From assembly GCF_000375485.1 (NCBI RefSeq), contig NZ_AQXE01000002.1, forward strand, positions 167,392 to 199,538: a stretch of DNA of 32,147 nt. Reading direction: 5' to 3'. Below the pieces are notes generated by a model that did no database searches, had not been told where the DNA came from, and saw only the letters and a program-made list of their open reading frames with translations. Of the stretch, positions 7,269-15,457 are shown in pieces. The position numbers and the translations under genes were made by a program. Within the stretch, counting starts at the first letter, position 1. Each line of letters begins with the position of its first letter. Source of the DNA: Desulfovibrio oxyclinae DSM 11498 (GTDB taxonomy: Bacteria; Desulfobacterota; Desulfovibrionia; Desulfovibrionales; Desulfovibrionaceae).

Positions 7269-8213
7269 TTAGGGGCGCGACACAGCCCAGACGTGGAACC
7301 CGGCGTCTTTCTTGAAACCGACGCCGACCGCCCCCTTGTGCAGGTACAGGCACATGGCCCAGTCGCGCTCGAAGGAGCTGCTGGTGGAGGACCAGTATGC
7401 CTCGCGCGTGTCGGCAAAGGGATGCTCGGCAGAAAGGGCCGGTGAGTGCTCGGATGCGTCCACCAGCGATTCGAGTTCGCGGATGGTGGGCAGCGCCCAG
7501 CCGGAGCGGTTCTCCGGGACGGGCGTTTCAAGCGCTTTTACGGCGGCGAGGGCATCCTTCCACGAACAGGGGCCGCTGGTCAGATCGGCGGACTTTGTCC
7601 AGAGCAGCCCCGTCAGTTCGTCGAGCACGGTCTCGCCCTGCGGCTTGAAGCGGGGCTCGGGCCATGCGGCACCGGTGGCGGTATCGTCGGCTCCGGTGTC
7701 GGCAAGCACGTCGCTGGTGCCGCACACGGGCCAGACGAGACAGTAACCGTCGCGCCTGCCGTAGAACATGCGCCCGCCTTCGGTGTGGACGTACCACTGG
7801 TAGCCGGGCTGCATGGCGCTGGGGGTGCTGGTCCAGTACCAGCCAAGCGGCCCCTTGTCGAAAGGGTGATCGGCCGGGATGGCGGGTTTGCGGTCGTTGA
7901 AAGAGATCAGTGAAAACATCTCGCGCCGGTTGGGCATTCGCCAGCCGCTGCATCCGCCGGGGCGGGAAGCGTCCAACTCGCGCACGGCCTCAAGGCACTC
8001 CTCGTAAGTGAGGGGAAAGTCGGTAAAATTCGGATTGCCGAGCCATGTCAGGCCGGTGAGTCTGTCGAGAACGGTTTCCCCGTCGCGCTTGAAGCGCGGT
8101 TTGGGCCAGCGGATTCCGGGGGAGAACTCGGCGTCCTGCCCGGAGCCGTCGCAGTCCACGGGATTGCCGTTTTCATCGGCGCAAAATGTCTGTCCGGTAT
8201 TCAGGTATTTCAT
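7269..8213 (-). CDS. DUF1566 (Lcl-type) domain protein, internally duplicated
   Basis: The 314-residue product has two tandem copies of a DUF1566/Lcl-type domain. Copy one begins near RWPKPRFKRDGETVLDRLTG and copy two near AWPEPRFKPQGETVLDELTG. Each continues to a GWRMPN or GWALPT motif, a YW(T/S)STS motif and a C-terminal LVWPV or HVWAV strand. The family is often found in surface or secreted proteins and in modules of unclear role, but no signal peptide is present here. The ATG at 8213 overlaps the stop of the upstream MFS gene (ATGA), implying coupled translation. Function unknown. Confidence 0.85.
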   Translation of the reverse strand: MKYLNTGQTFCADENGNPVDCDGSGQDAEFSPGIRWPKPRFKRDGETVLDRLTGLTWLGNPNFTDFPLTYEECLEAVRELDASRPGGCSGWRMPNRREMFSLISFNDRKPAIPADHPFDKGPLGWYWTSTPSAMQPGYQWYVHTEGGRMFYGRRDGYCLVWPVCGTSDVLADTGADDTATGAAWPEPRFKPQGETVLDELTGLLWTKSADLTSGPCSWKDALAAVKALETPVPENRSGWALPTIRELESLVDASEHSPALSAEHPFADTREAYWSSTSSSFERDWAMCLYLHKGAVGVGFKKDAGFHVWAVSRP

Positions 8214-9370
8214 TGCTTCCTCATGACGAAGATCGCCAGCACGATGATGCCCAGCGCGCAGAGCACCCCACCCAGATACACCGCCTCCATGCCGAAGGCC
8301 GCGAAGAGACCGCCCATGAGCATGGGGGCCAGTGTCTGCGCCGTGCGCAGGATGGTGCCGTTGACGGCCATGAACGCCCCGCGCTGTTCTATTCCTGCCA
8401 TGCTTGAGAGCATGGTCATGACGGTGGGAATGGTCAACCCCTGCGCCAGACCGAAAAAGGTCACCGGGGCGATGCTGTGCCAGAATCCCGGCATGTGCGG
8501 CAGACCCAGCATGGACACGGCGTAGCATACGCCGCCTGCGGCGATGAGGGTGCGCGGCCCGAAGCGGTCGGAGAGCTTGCCGATCTGGAACGAGGCCAGC
8601 GCCGTGATCATGGACGAGGCGAAGAAGATCATGCCGATGGCGGCTGGCGATGCGTGATAGCGCTGGTCCAACAGGATGGGCAGATAGGTCACGATGGGGC
8701 CATAGAGTACCGTGAACGTGAGCAGGGTGCAGCAGAACAGGCCGAGGGCGTTGCGTGAACGCATCTGGCTCAGGGCGTTTTTCAGATAGCTGGCAAGTTT
8801 TTCTTTAGTGCGCGGTTCCGGGGTGTTCATGCCCGAAGCGATGGCGAGTCCCACAGGGATGGCCAGCAGGGGCAGCAGGAACGGCCAGCGCCAGCCGATC
8901 ATGGCCAAGAGGCCGCCCACTGCGGGGAACGCTGCCGTGCCGATGGAGAGTACCGCGGCGTTGTAGCCCATGGCGGTGGCCCGGTCGCGCCCTTCGTAAA
9001 GGTCGCCGATGATGGTGCCGTAGAGGACGCCCAGCGGGGCCGCGCCGCTGCCTTGCAGAAAGCGCAGAATCAGCAGGGAGTGCAGGTTGGGGGCAAAGAA
9101 ACAGGCCGCGCCCGAGATGCCGAACAGGAAGAGCGACGGCACCAGTACGCGCTTTCGTCCCATCCGGTCGGCCAATATGCCCACCAGTGGCGAGAAGATC
9201 ATGCCGGGCAGGGTGAAAATGGATATGACGAGTCCGATGCCCACGGGCCCTATTTCGAGTCCGTGCATGATGTCCGGCAGGGCCGGGATGATGCTGGAGA
9301 CGCCGAGGATGGCCATGAGCGTCACGCTGAAGACGTACTGGAGGTTCTTGTCGAGGTAGAGTTTGCGCAA
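8210..9370 (-). CDS. MFS transporter, drug:H+ antiporter-like
   Basis: A 386-residue major facilitator with about 12 hydrophobic segments. Motif A is clear after the second segment (GILADRMGRKR, near residues 64-74). The RFLQGSGAAPLGVLYG segment resembles motifs B/C of the drug-efflux families. The start is TTG at 9370, the only start that keeps the first membrane segment; its ribosome site is weak. It leads the unit MFS-DUF1566-48-residue protein. The 74-base gap to the diguanylate cyclase gene upstream holds a GGTTTC/GAAACC stem but no clear terminator. Substrate unknown. Confidence 0.88.
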   Translation of the reverse strand: MRKLYLDKNLQYVFSVTLMAILGVSSIIPALPDIMHGLEIGPVGIGLVISIFTLPGMIFSPLVGILADRMGRKRVLVPSLFLFGISGAACFFAPNLHSLLILRFLQGSGAAPLGVLYGTIIGDLYEGRDRATAMGYNAAVLSIGTAAFPAVGGLLAMIGWRWPFLLPLLAIPVGLAIASGMNTPEPRTKEKLASYLKNALSQMRSRNALGLFCCTLLTFTVLYGPIVTYLPILLDQRYHASPAAIGMIFFASSMITALASFQIGKLSDRFGPRTLIAAGGVCYAVSMLGLPHMPGFWHSIAPVTFFGLAQGLTIPTVMTMLSSMAGIEQRGAFMAVNGTILRTAQTLAPMLMGGLFAAFGMEAVYLGGVLCALGIIVLAIFVMRKQ

Positions 9371-9444
9371 GGGTGTTTCCGTCCCGATGAGTAATGAAGG
9401 AGGGAATGTACTTGGTTTCGAACCGGAAGGAAACCCCGGAAGGC

Positions 9445-10887
9445 TTAGCGGGCGCGGCGGATGCGGTTGCGGCCTTCGTTCTTTGCGGCGTAGAGCGCTT
9501 TATCGGCCTTGTGGAACAGGGTGGTGGAATCCTTTTCGTCAAGGATGCTCAGGGAGGCGAAGCCGATGCTGACGGTAATATGCAATGAACCCTCTTCATA
9601 CGGGATTTCCGACGCTTCGACGGTCGAGCGCAGGCGTTCAGCCGCCGTGGCCGCTTCGTTGATGTCGGTATCCGGCATGAGCACGGCGAATTCCTCGCCG
9701 CCCACTCTTGCAAGCAGGTCCTGCCGACGGCAGATCTTGTTCATGAGCCCGGCAAGGTGGCGTATCACGCTGTCGCCCACGGGGTGTCCGTGGGTGTCGT
9801 TGACCTGTTTGAAGTGGTCGATGTCCACCATGAGCAGCGAGAGGTCCGACCCTGATCGGCGCGACGAGTCGAATAATTCCCGAAGCGTTTTTTCGAAGAC
9901 ATGGCGATTCCGGCAGCCTGTAAGGGCGTCGGTTTCCGCCTGTTCCAGCAGACGGGTCTCCCGGGCCTTGCGCGTGCGGATGTCCACCGCGATGCCGGAG
10001 AGGTGCGTCGGTTTTCCCTCACGGTCCCGGGCCACGTTGCCGATCAGTTCCACCCAGCGGCCATTGCCTTTTGGGGCTCGAAGCTGCACGTCCATGCGAA
10101 AGGAAGTCGTGTACGACTCCGCCAGCTCGCGTGCGCGTGCGACCACCGCCCGGGCATGTTCCGGCGTCAGGAGAGCAAGCGCCCCGCGGATGTTGCAGGA
10201 AACGGTTCCTGTGGCGTCCGGCGCGGTGAGCTCCGTGGTGTACCAGACGCGGCTGGTGCGCAGGTCGCAGGACCACGCCGCGCTGTCCGTGAGTACCTTG
10301 AGGATGTCGAACTGCTGAAGCCTTTCCGAGAGCCGCTGCCTGATGACAGCACTGGCGATGAGCTGGGCCGCGGTCTTGAGCAGGGCGATCTCTGTCTCGG
10401 ACCAGTCGTATTCGCGTTCGCAGTCGTCGAAGCCGAGGGTCCCCCACCAGACACCTTCCACCATGATGGGGATAGTGAGCATGGAGTGAATGCCCTGCTG
10501 AACGAGGGTCTCCCGCAGCCATGACTTCTCCATGGCGTGGGGCAGGGTCTTGTAAGGCCTACCCTCGGTACGGCCTTTCACCACGGCGCGATATTCGGGA
10601 AGTTCAAGTGAGCTGCTGAACATGGAGAACTGCGGCATGCCGATCTGGACATACCGCCGGGCCGAGGCCCATTCGAAAATATAGTCCTGGGTAACGCTGC
10701 TTTCCGTCAGGCGGATGGTCTGGAAAATCCAGACGCGGCTGACACCGGTGACGCGTCCGAGTTCGGCCAGCACGGTGTCCACACCGCGTGGCCAGCCCTG
10801 TCCGTTGACGAGGTCTTCTGCTCCGGCGGCAACGGCGGAAAGCAACGCGGTCGCGTCTATGCCGTGTCTGTCGTCGGAGCTGTTCAT
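9445..10887 (-). CDS. GAF-PAS-GGDEF diguanylate cyclase
   Basis: This 480-residue soluble protein makes cyclic di-GMP from two GTP. A GAF-like domain spans about residues 20-195 (GIHSMLTIPIMVEGVWWGTLGF), a PAS-like domain about 205-310 (FRMDVQLR, then GRWVELIGNVARDREGKP), and a GGDEF domain about 315-478. The active-site motif is GGEEF (396-400). RRQD (387-390) lies five residues before it and matches the RxxD product-inhibition site, so activity should be feedback-inhibited. The ATG is nine bases after the proB stop, so it probably ends the obgE-proB operon. The GAF and PAS domains should sense a cytoplasmic signal that cannot be named. Confidence 0.92.
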   Translation of the reverse strand: MNSSDDRHGIDATALLSAVAAGAEDLVNGQGWPRGVDTVLAELGRVTGVSRVWIFQTIRLTESSVTQDYIFEWASARRYVQIGMPQFSMFSSSLELPEYRAVVKGRTEGRPYKTLPHAMEKSWLRETLVQQGIHSMLTIPIMVEGVWWGTLGFDDCEREYDWSETEIALLKTAAQLIASAVIRQRLSERLQQFDILKVLTDSAAWSCDLRTSRVWYTTELTAPDATGTVSCNIRGALALLTPEHARAVVARARELAESYTTSFRMDVQLRAPKGNGRWVELIGNVARDREGKPTHLSGIAVDIRTRKARETRLLEQAETDALTGCRNRHVFEKTLRELFDSSRRSGSDLSLLMVDIDHFKQVNDTHGHPVGDSVIRHLAGLMNKICRRQDLLARVGGEEFAVLMPDTDINEAATAAERLRSTVEASEIPYEEGSLHITVSIGFASLSILDEKDSTTLFHKADKALYAAKNEGRNRIRRAR

Positions 10888-10896
10888 CTGCGTTAC

Positions 10897-12051
10897 CTAG
10901 ATAGCCGCGTCCATGAGCAGGTTGTCGCGGTGAATGGCTTCCTGAAAAGGTACAGGACCGATTGTCTGGGCAATTTCCGACGAGTTCTTTCCGGCGATGG
11001 AGTGCAGTTCGTCTGAAGAGTAGTTCGAGAGACCGACACCGAGCATGTCGCCGTCCGCCACGACCTGCACGAGCGTGCCGCGCGGGAAGCAGCCGTCAAC
11101 CTTTTTGATTCCGGCCGGGAGCAGGCTCTTGCCGCCTTCGGTCAGGGCGCGTGCGGCCCCGGCGTCCACGGTGAGGGTGCCTGCCGGGTCTTCATGGTAG
11201 GCCAGCCAGAATTTCTTGCTGGAGACGGTGTTCTCCACCGGCAGGATGAAGGTGCCGTGGCGTTCGTCCTCGAAGGCCTGTTCAATGGAAAACTCGCCTT
11301 TGCCCGAGACGATGAGCGTGGCCACGCCGAGCTGTGCGGCGCGATGCGCTGCCCGGAGCTTGGAGTACATGCCGCCGGAACCCACGCTGGTCTTGCCGTC
11401 ACACATGGTCTCGAAGTCAAGAGCGGAGATGTCCTCGATGATGCGCAGGCACTTGGCGTCGGGATTGCTGTCGGGGTTGGAGTCGAACACCCCGTCCGCG
11501 CTGGTGAGGTTCACGAACAGGTCTGCTCCGGCGAGGCCGAGGGCCATGGCGGCGAGTGTGTCGTTGTCGCCAAATTCCAGTTCCTGCACCGCAACGGTAT
11601 CGTTTTCGTTGATGATGGGGATGACACCCCACGAAAGCAGGCGTTCAAGCGTGTTGCGGGCGTTGAGGAAACGGTGGCGGTCGCTCAACCCGTCGCGGGT
11701 GATGAGAATCTGCGCGGTGGTCTTGCCGAACCAGCCGAAGGCCTCGTCATAGTCATGCATGAGGCGGCCCTGTCCCACTGCGGACGCTGCCTGACGCGCG
11801 GGCAAGTCGTCCATGTCGGGCATCTGGCCGTTGTGGGCCTCGCGCATGCGCTTCCGGCCGGCGGCAACGGCGCCCGATGAGACGAGGATGATGTCCATCC
11901 CCCGGTCGTGCAGGCGGGAGAGCTGTCCGGCAAGTCGGATCATGGCCTCGCGGTTGAGACCTTCCTCGCGGGTCAGCACGGCGCTGCCCACCTTCACCAA
12001 TACGCGGCCTGCCTGTTGAAGCAGCCCCTTACGCGGATTCTCTCTGGTCAT
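10897..12051 (-). CDS. proB: Glutamate 5-kinase
   Basis: Phosphorylates L-glutamate in the first step of proline synthesis. The 384-residue length fits kinase plus PUA domain. The amino-acid-kinase core begins VLVKVGSAVLT, with IILVSSGAVAAG at about residues 55-66, a PIINENDTVAV loop and the GSGGMYSKL loop. The C-terminal ~85 residues form the PUA domain (FPRGTLVQVVADGDMLGVG). The ATG overlaps the end of obgE by 23 bases. Proline feedback inhibition is usual for the family. The order rplU-rpmA-obgE-proB is common in bacteria. No proA is in the window. Confidence 0.95.
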   Translation of the reverse strand: MTRENPRKGLLQQAGRVLVKVGSAVLTREEGLNREAMIRLAGQLSRLHDRGMDIILVSSGAVAAGRKRMREAHNGQMPDMDDLPARQAASAVGQGRLMHDYDEAFGWFGKTTAQILITRDGLSDRHRFLNARNTLERLLSWGVIPIINENDTVAVQELEFGDNDTLAAMALGLAGADLFVNLTSADGVFDSNPDSNPDAKCLRIIEDISALDFETMCDGKTSVGSGGMYSKLRAAHRAAQLGVATLIVSGKGEFSIEQAFEDERHGTFILPVENTVSSKKFWLAYHEDPAGTLTVDAGAARALTEGGKSLLPAGIKKVDGCFPRGTLVQVVADGDMLGVGLSNYSSDELHSIAGKNSSEIAQTIGPVPFQEAIHRDNLLMDAAI

Positions 12052-13108
12052 CGTCCGGGTCTCCGGTCTTGTTCTCGGCTTCCTTTTCGGTTCTGTTCAG
12101 CTCGCGCAGTCTGTCCCACATGGCGTCGAGCAGTTCGTCCACTCCGTCGCCGTTGAGGGCGGAAATGAAGAACACGCCGGAATCCTGACATTTATCCCTG
12201 AGGTTTTCCAGTGTCTCCTGGTCCAGGGTGTCGATTTTGTTGATGACGCGGATCTGCGGCTTGTTGGCCAGCTCCGGATTGTAATCGGCAAGCTCGTCGT
12301 CGATGATGGAGTAGCCGTCCAGCGGATTCTCCATGTCCAGATCGTCGGCTGCGAGGATGTGCACGAGGAAGCGGGTGCGTTCCACGTGCTTGAGGAACGT
12401 GTGGCCGAGGCCCTGTCCCTGACTCGCGCCTTCGATGAGGCCCGGGATGTCGGCGATGACCATCTTGTTGAACCACTCGTCCTCCACCACGCCGAGGTTG
12501 GGGACCAGAGTGGTGAACGGGTAGGCCGCGATCTTGGGCCGGGCGGCGGAGACCTGCGAAATAAAGGTTGATTTTCCGGCGTTGGGCAGGCCCAGCAGGC
12601 CCACGTCGGCCAGAATCTTGAGTTCGAGGCGCAGCTTTTTTTCCTCGCCCGGCTTGCCTTCCTCGGCATAGCGCGGGGTGCGGTTGACGCTGGACTTGAA
12701 GTGCAGGTTGCCGCGTCCGCCCTGACCGCCCTTGCAGATGACCACTTCGGTGTCATCGTTCACCAGGTCAGCCACGAGTCGCTCGGTCTCGTTCCCGTCT
12801 TCGTCTTCGGTGACTTCGAAGATCAGCGTGCCGGTAGGCAGATCGATGTACAGATCGTCGGCGGCTCGGCCGTAACGGTCGCGTCCCATGCCGGGCTGCC
12901 CGTTTCTGGCGGCGTACTTGCGCTTGAGCCGGAAGTCGTACAGCGACATGAGGCGGGAGCTTGCGCGCAGGATAACGTCGCCGCCGCGTCCACCGTCGCC
13001 GCCGTCGGGGCCGCCCTTGGGGTTGTTGGCTTCGCGGAGCAGAGAGGCGCAGCCGTTGCCGCCCTTGCCGGATATTACCTTAATGGTCGCTTCATCTACG
13101 AATCGCAT
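12029..13108 (-). CDS. obgE: GTPase Obg (CgtA)
   Basis: Essential GTPase tied to 50S ribosome assembly and the stringent response. The 359-residue protein has the glycine-rich Obg fold (about 1-158, with GGPDGGDGGRGGDV) followed by the G domain. Its motifs are GLPNAGKST (G1), a threonine-containing switch I, DIPGLIEG (G3) and NKID (G4). A short acidic C-terminal tail replaces the longer extension seen in some species. GGAG six bases before the ATG supports the start. It lies downstream of the ribosomal protein genes but after their terminator, so it probably also has its own promoter in the 330-base gap. Confidence 0.97.
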   Translation of the reverse strand: MRFVDEATIKVISGKGGNGCASLLREANNPKGGPDGGDGGRGGDVILRASSRLMSLYDFRLKRKYAARNGQPGMGRDRYGRAADDLYIDLPTGTLIFEVTEDEDGNETERLVADLVNDDTEVVICKGGQGGRGNLHFKSSVNRTPRYAEEGKPGEEKKLRLELKILADVGLLGLPNAGKSTFISQVSAARPKIAAYPFTTLVPNLGVVEDEWFNKMVIADIPGLIEGASQGQGLGHTFLKHVERTRFLVHILAADDLDMENPLDGYSIIDDELADYNPELANKPQIRVINKIDTLDQETLENLRDKCQDSGVFFISALNGDGVDELLDAMWDRLRELNRTEKEAENKTGDPDDDQRESA

Positions 13109-13438
13109 GATGTCTCCGTGGTCATGAGGCCGGGCGCAAAACCCTTCATCGGGCCTGCGAGGATTGCTGAAGGTGACTTCGCACCGTGCATCGTCCGGGT
13201 ATTATGCCGAAACCTGCGAAAAATGGAATGGCGAAGTTTCAGCGGCTTGGTCAGCGTGCCCTCGGCTCGGGATCGTCCGGAATGGGACTCCCGGTTCGGG
13301 GTGTCGATCAACGCTCCTAGAGGCGGTCCTTTGGCGAATTTCCGGGCGGAGCTTCGGATTTCAAACGCCAAAACGGATGGGAAGCGCCTGTTAGACGCCT
13401 CCCATCCGAAGGGAAATCCTTAAGACCGGGCGCCGGGC
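13109..13438 (-). other. obgE upstream region with possible promoter
   Basis: No gene is seen in this stretch. Its rpmA-proximal end carries the rplU-rpmA terminator (13369-13408). A CATAAT hexamer on the minus strand (13201-13206) is the best -10 candidate for obgE-proB, but the -35 (TTCCAT) is poor. The remainder shows no strong repeats or open frames. Confidence 0.35.
13369..13408 (-). terminator. Terminator of rplU-rpmA
   Basis: The arms at 13374-13386 and 13396-13408 pair over 13 positions with a single G-U wobble around a 9-base loop. On the minus strand the stem is followed by TTTT. It lies about 30 bases past the rpmA stop. Confidence 0.8.
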
Positions 13439-13708
13439 CTAGGCCTCGGCGGGAACCACGTGTACGCGGGTCTTTACGGCTTTCTTGCGAGTGAACTTCT
13501 CGTACTTGACGATACCGTCGACGAGGGCGAACAGGGTGTAGTCCTTGCCCATGCCGACGCCGTTGCCCGGATGCACCTTGGTGCCGAGCTGACGCACGAG
13601 GATGTTGCCTGCTGCGACGTCCTGACCGCCGAAGCGCTTTACGCCCCGTCTTTGTCCGGCACTGTCGCGTCCGTTCCTGGAACTACCACCAGCTTTCTTA
13701 TGAGCCAT
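13439..13708 (-). CDS. rpmA: 50S ribosomal protein bL27
   Basis: Structural protein of the large subunit whose N-terminal tail reaches the peptidyl-transferase centre. The 89-residue product starts [16 protein letters not shown], the conserved bL27 N-terminus, with no cleavable extension of the Firmicutes type. The central [17 protein letters not shown] and the following [15 protein letters not shown] are also family signatures. It lies 18 bases downstream of rplU and just before a terminator. Confidence 0.98.
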   Translation of the reverse strand: MAHKKAGGSSRNGRDSAGQRRGVKRFGGQDVAAGNILVRQLGTKVHPGNGVGMGKDYTLFALVDGIVKYEKFTRKKAVKTRVHVVPAEA

Positions 13709-13726
13709 GATATCCTCCTGGCAGGG

Positions 13727-14038
13727 CTAGGCCTTGATGGCCTTGACCTTGATTTGAGTGAAGTCCTGGCGGTGACCCTTGGTGTTGCGGGCGTCTTTCT
13801 TGGACAGCTTGTGGAACACCACGACTTTCTTGCCGCGGTTGTGTCCGAGGACTTCGCATTCCACGGCAGCCCCTTCGACGTAGGGAGCACCAACTTTGGT
13901 GTCGCCGTCGTTGTCCACCAGAAGCACCTTGTCGATGCTGAGGGATTCCCCGGCTTCGACCTTCATCAGATCTACGTTGAGTTCAAGACCTTCTTCTACG
14001 CGGTACTGTTTTCCGCCGGTCTCGATAATTGCAAACAT
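13727..14038 (-). CDS. rplU: 50S ribosomal protein bL21
   Basis: Large-subunit protein that binds 23S rRNA. It has 103 residues, the same length as the E. coli protein. It begins MFAIIETGGKQYRVEEG and contains the C-terminal HKLSKKDARNTKGHRQ basic stretch that contacts RNA. The ATG is preceded by GGAGG at six bases. A promoter at 14068-14097 drives it together with rpmA. Confidence 0.98.
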   Translation of the reverse strand: MFAIIETGGKQYRVEEGLELNVDLMKVEAGESLSIDKVLLVDNDGDTKVGAPYVEGAAVECEVLGHNRGKKVVVFHKLSKKDARNTKGHRQDFTQIKVKAIKA

Positions 14039-14067
14039 TGTCTACCTCCATCTGGTCAGAGAGCGGC

Positions 14068-14097
14068 AACCTATCTCCAAAACGCGCAGAAAGTCAA
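14068..14097 (-). promoter_or_regulatory. Sigma-70-type promoter of rplU-rpmA
   Basis: On the minus strand TTGACT (14092-14097) and TAGGTT (14068-14073) are separated by 18 bases. It sits in the only gap between comF and rplU, about 30-60 bases ahead of the rplU start. Confidence 0.55.
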
Positions 14098-14116
14098 GGC
14101 CCGCTGACGTATTTTT

Positions 14117-14845
14117 TCACTTTTTGTACGGCTGGTCCGAAGCGTCCGCAACCGCCGCCACAAGCGCCTCCACGCGCGACGCTCCGGCTCTGCGCAACGT
14201 CCGTGCGCACTCCCGCAAAGTGGTCCCCGTTGTCAGCACGTCATCCACGAGCAGAACGCTTTTGGCTCGGACGGTTTCAGAGTTTGCGACAAAAGCTCCG
14301 GACAGGTTTTTTCGCCGCTCCCCGGGACCCAATTCGCTCTGCGGACGCGTTGCACGGATGCGGCGCAGAGCCTTCGGGCTCAACCGTCCTCCATGCTCCG
14401 ACGTCACAGCATGCGCCAGCAGCAGGCTCTGGTTGAAGCCGCGCCAGCGAAGGCGTCTGCAATGAAGCGGGACTGGAACCACCAGCTCCGGCAGCTCATC
14501 CGTACCCCGTATGGACTCCCTCAGGATGGCGCGCAGTGGCGCGGTCATCTGGATGCCTCCGGCGAACTTCAGGCGCAGGATCATCTCCCGCAGCAGGTCG
14601 TCGTAGGCGCCATGAAAATGAATGCGCTCCCACGGCGGCGGTTCGATGCGACACATGGCGCACAGGGTCGGTTCACTGTCTGGGTCCGAGGAAAGTTCGC
14701 CGCACCGGGGGCAGTATCCTCCGGCGCGGGGGCGGAGCCTTTGTGCGCAGTCTTCGCAAAACAGCATGCCGAACGATGTTTGCGACGGGCAAAGTGTGCA
14801 CCGCCCGGCATCAAGGCCAAGGCTTCGGGCCAATCCGGCAAACAT
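14117..14845 (-). CDS. ComF-family protein (zinc finger plus phosphoribosyltransferase)
   Basis: Homologues of ComF act in DNA uptake or in nucleotide salvage-like chemistry; the biochemical role is unsettled. Of 242 residues, the N-terminal third carries paired cysteines (CTLCP, CEDC, CPRCG, CAMC) forming a double zinc ribbon. The C-terminal part is a type I phosphoribosyltransferase with the PRPP loop VLLVDDVLTTGTTL. The conserved RGFNQ motif lies between them. The chosen ATG overlaps the TAA of the upstream gene (TAATG). A GTG at 14866 would add seven residues. It is the last gene of the redox operon. Confidence 0.88.
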   Translation of the reverse strand: MFAGLARSLGLDAGRCTLCPSQTSFGMLFCEDCAQRLRPRAGGYCPRCGELSSDPDSEPTLCAMCRIEPPPWERIHFHGAYDDLLREMILRLKFAGGIQMTAPLRAILRESIRGTDELPELVVPVPLHCRRLRWRGFNQSLLLAHAVTSEHGGRLSPKALRRIRATRPQSELGPGERRKNLSGAFVANSETVRAKSVLLVDDVLTTGTTLRECARTLRRAGASRVEALVAAVADASDQPYKK

Positions 14846-15453
14846 TACGATTCCGGCCCGGTCCACGCCTCGCGACCGGCCCGCAGGAGGCGCTCTCGGG
14901 CGGACTCGTCGGCCCGCATGTCATTCGGTCCGTCCTTGCCCCGGAAATGAAGCGACTGCGCAATTTCTATCCCATAGTCCTTAAGGAAGAACCTCAGGGA
15001 GCGTTCTGCGCCTTCAAAGAGCTTTTCGCCACGCGGGCGGCCCGCAGCCATGGCCAGTGTCGCGGTGCGCGCAGGCTGTTCGACAAGCCACGACTCGCCG
15101 CGGTTCCGGGCGGCCCAGAACTGCTGCGAACGGTCCATGAGTGTCGTGAACCGCGAGGGCAGGGCATAAAAGTAGATGGGCGAGCTGATCAGGACGGTCC
15201 GGGCCTCCAGCAGAGGGCGGAACAGCTTCATGGAATCATCGCGCGGTGAGAGCACGCAGCATTTTTCCGGGGGCTGGCCCGCGGCCTTTTCGCATGCTCC
15301 ACAGGCGAGGCAGTGCTCCACGGCGTAATCGCGCACGAAGAGGACCCGGGCCTCGCCGCCGGCATCCATGACGCCCTGCGCCATGAGTTCGGCGGCGTGG
15401 TCCGTGTTGCCTCCCTTGCGGTGGCTGCATGCGAATATGGCGGCGTAGCTCAC
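14845..15453 (-). CDS. NAD(P)H-dependent flavodoxin-like oxidoreductase
   Basis: This 202-residue protein belongs to the FMN-dependent NADPH reductase / iron-sulfur flavoprotein-like group. The FMN phosphate loop SHRKGGNTDHAAE is at about residues 10-22. The ISSPIYFYALPSRFTTLMDR segment is the usual FMN and dimer region. A cysteine cluster HCLACGACE at about residues 47-55 could bind an Fe-S cluster or act as redox thiols. GTG at 15453 is the start, with AGGAG seven bases before it. It begins four bases after the selenoprotein stop, so the two are probably co-translated. It could reduce the selenoprotein or small electrophiles, but that is inference. Confidence 0.87.
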   Translation of the reverse strand: MSYAAIFACSHRKGGNTDHAAELMAQGVMDAGGEARVLFVRDYAVEHCLACGACEKAAGQPPEKCCVLSPRDDSMKLFRPLLEARTVLISSPIYFYALPSRFTTLMDRSQQFWAARNRGESWLVEQPARTATLAMAAGRPRGEKLFEGAERSLRFFLKDYGIEIAQSLHFRGKDGPNDMRADESARERLLRAGREAWTGPES

Positions 15454-15457
15454 TCGT

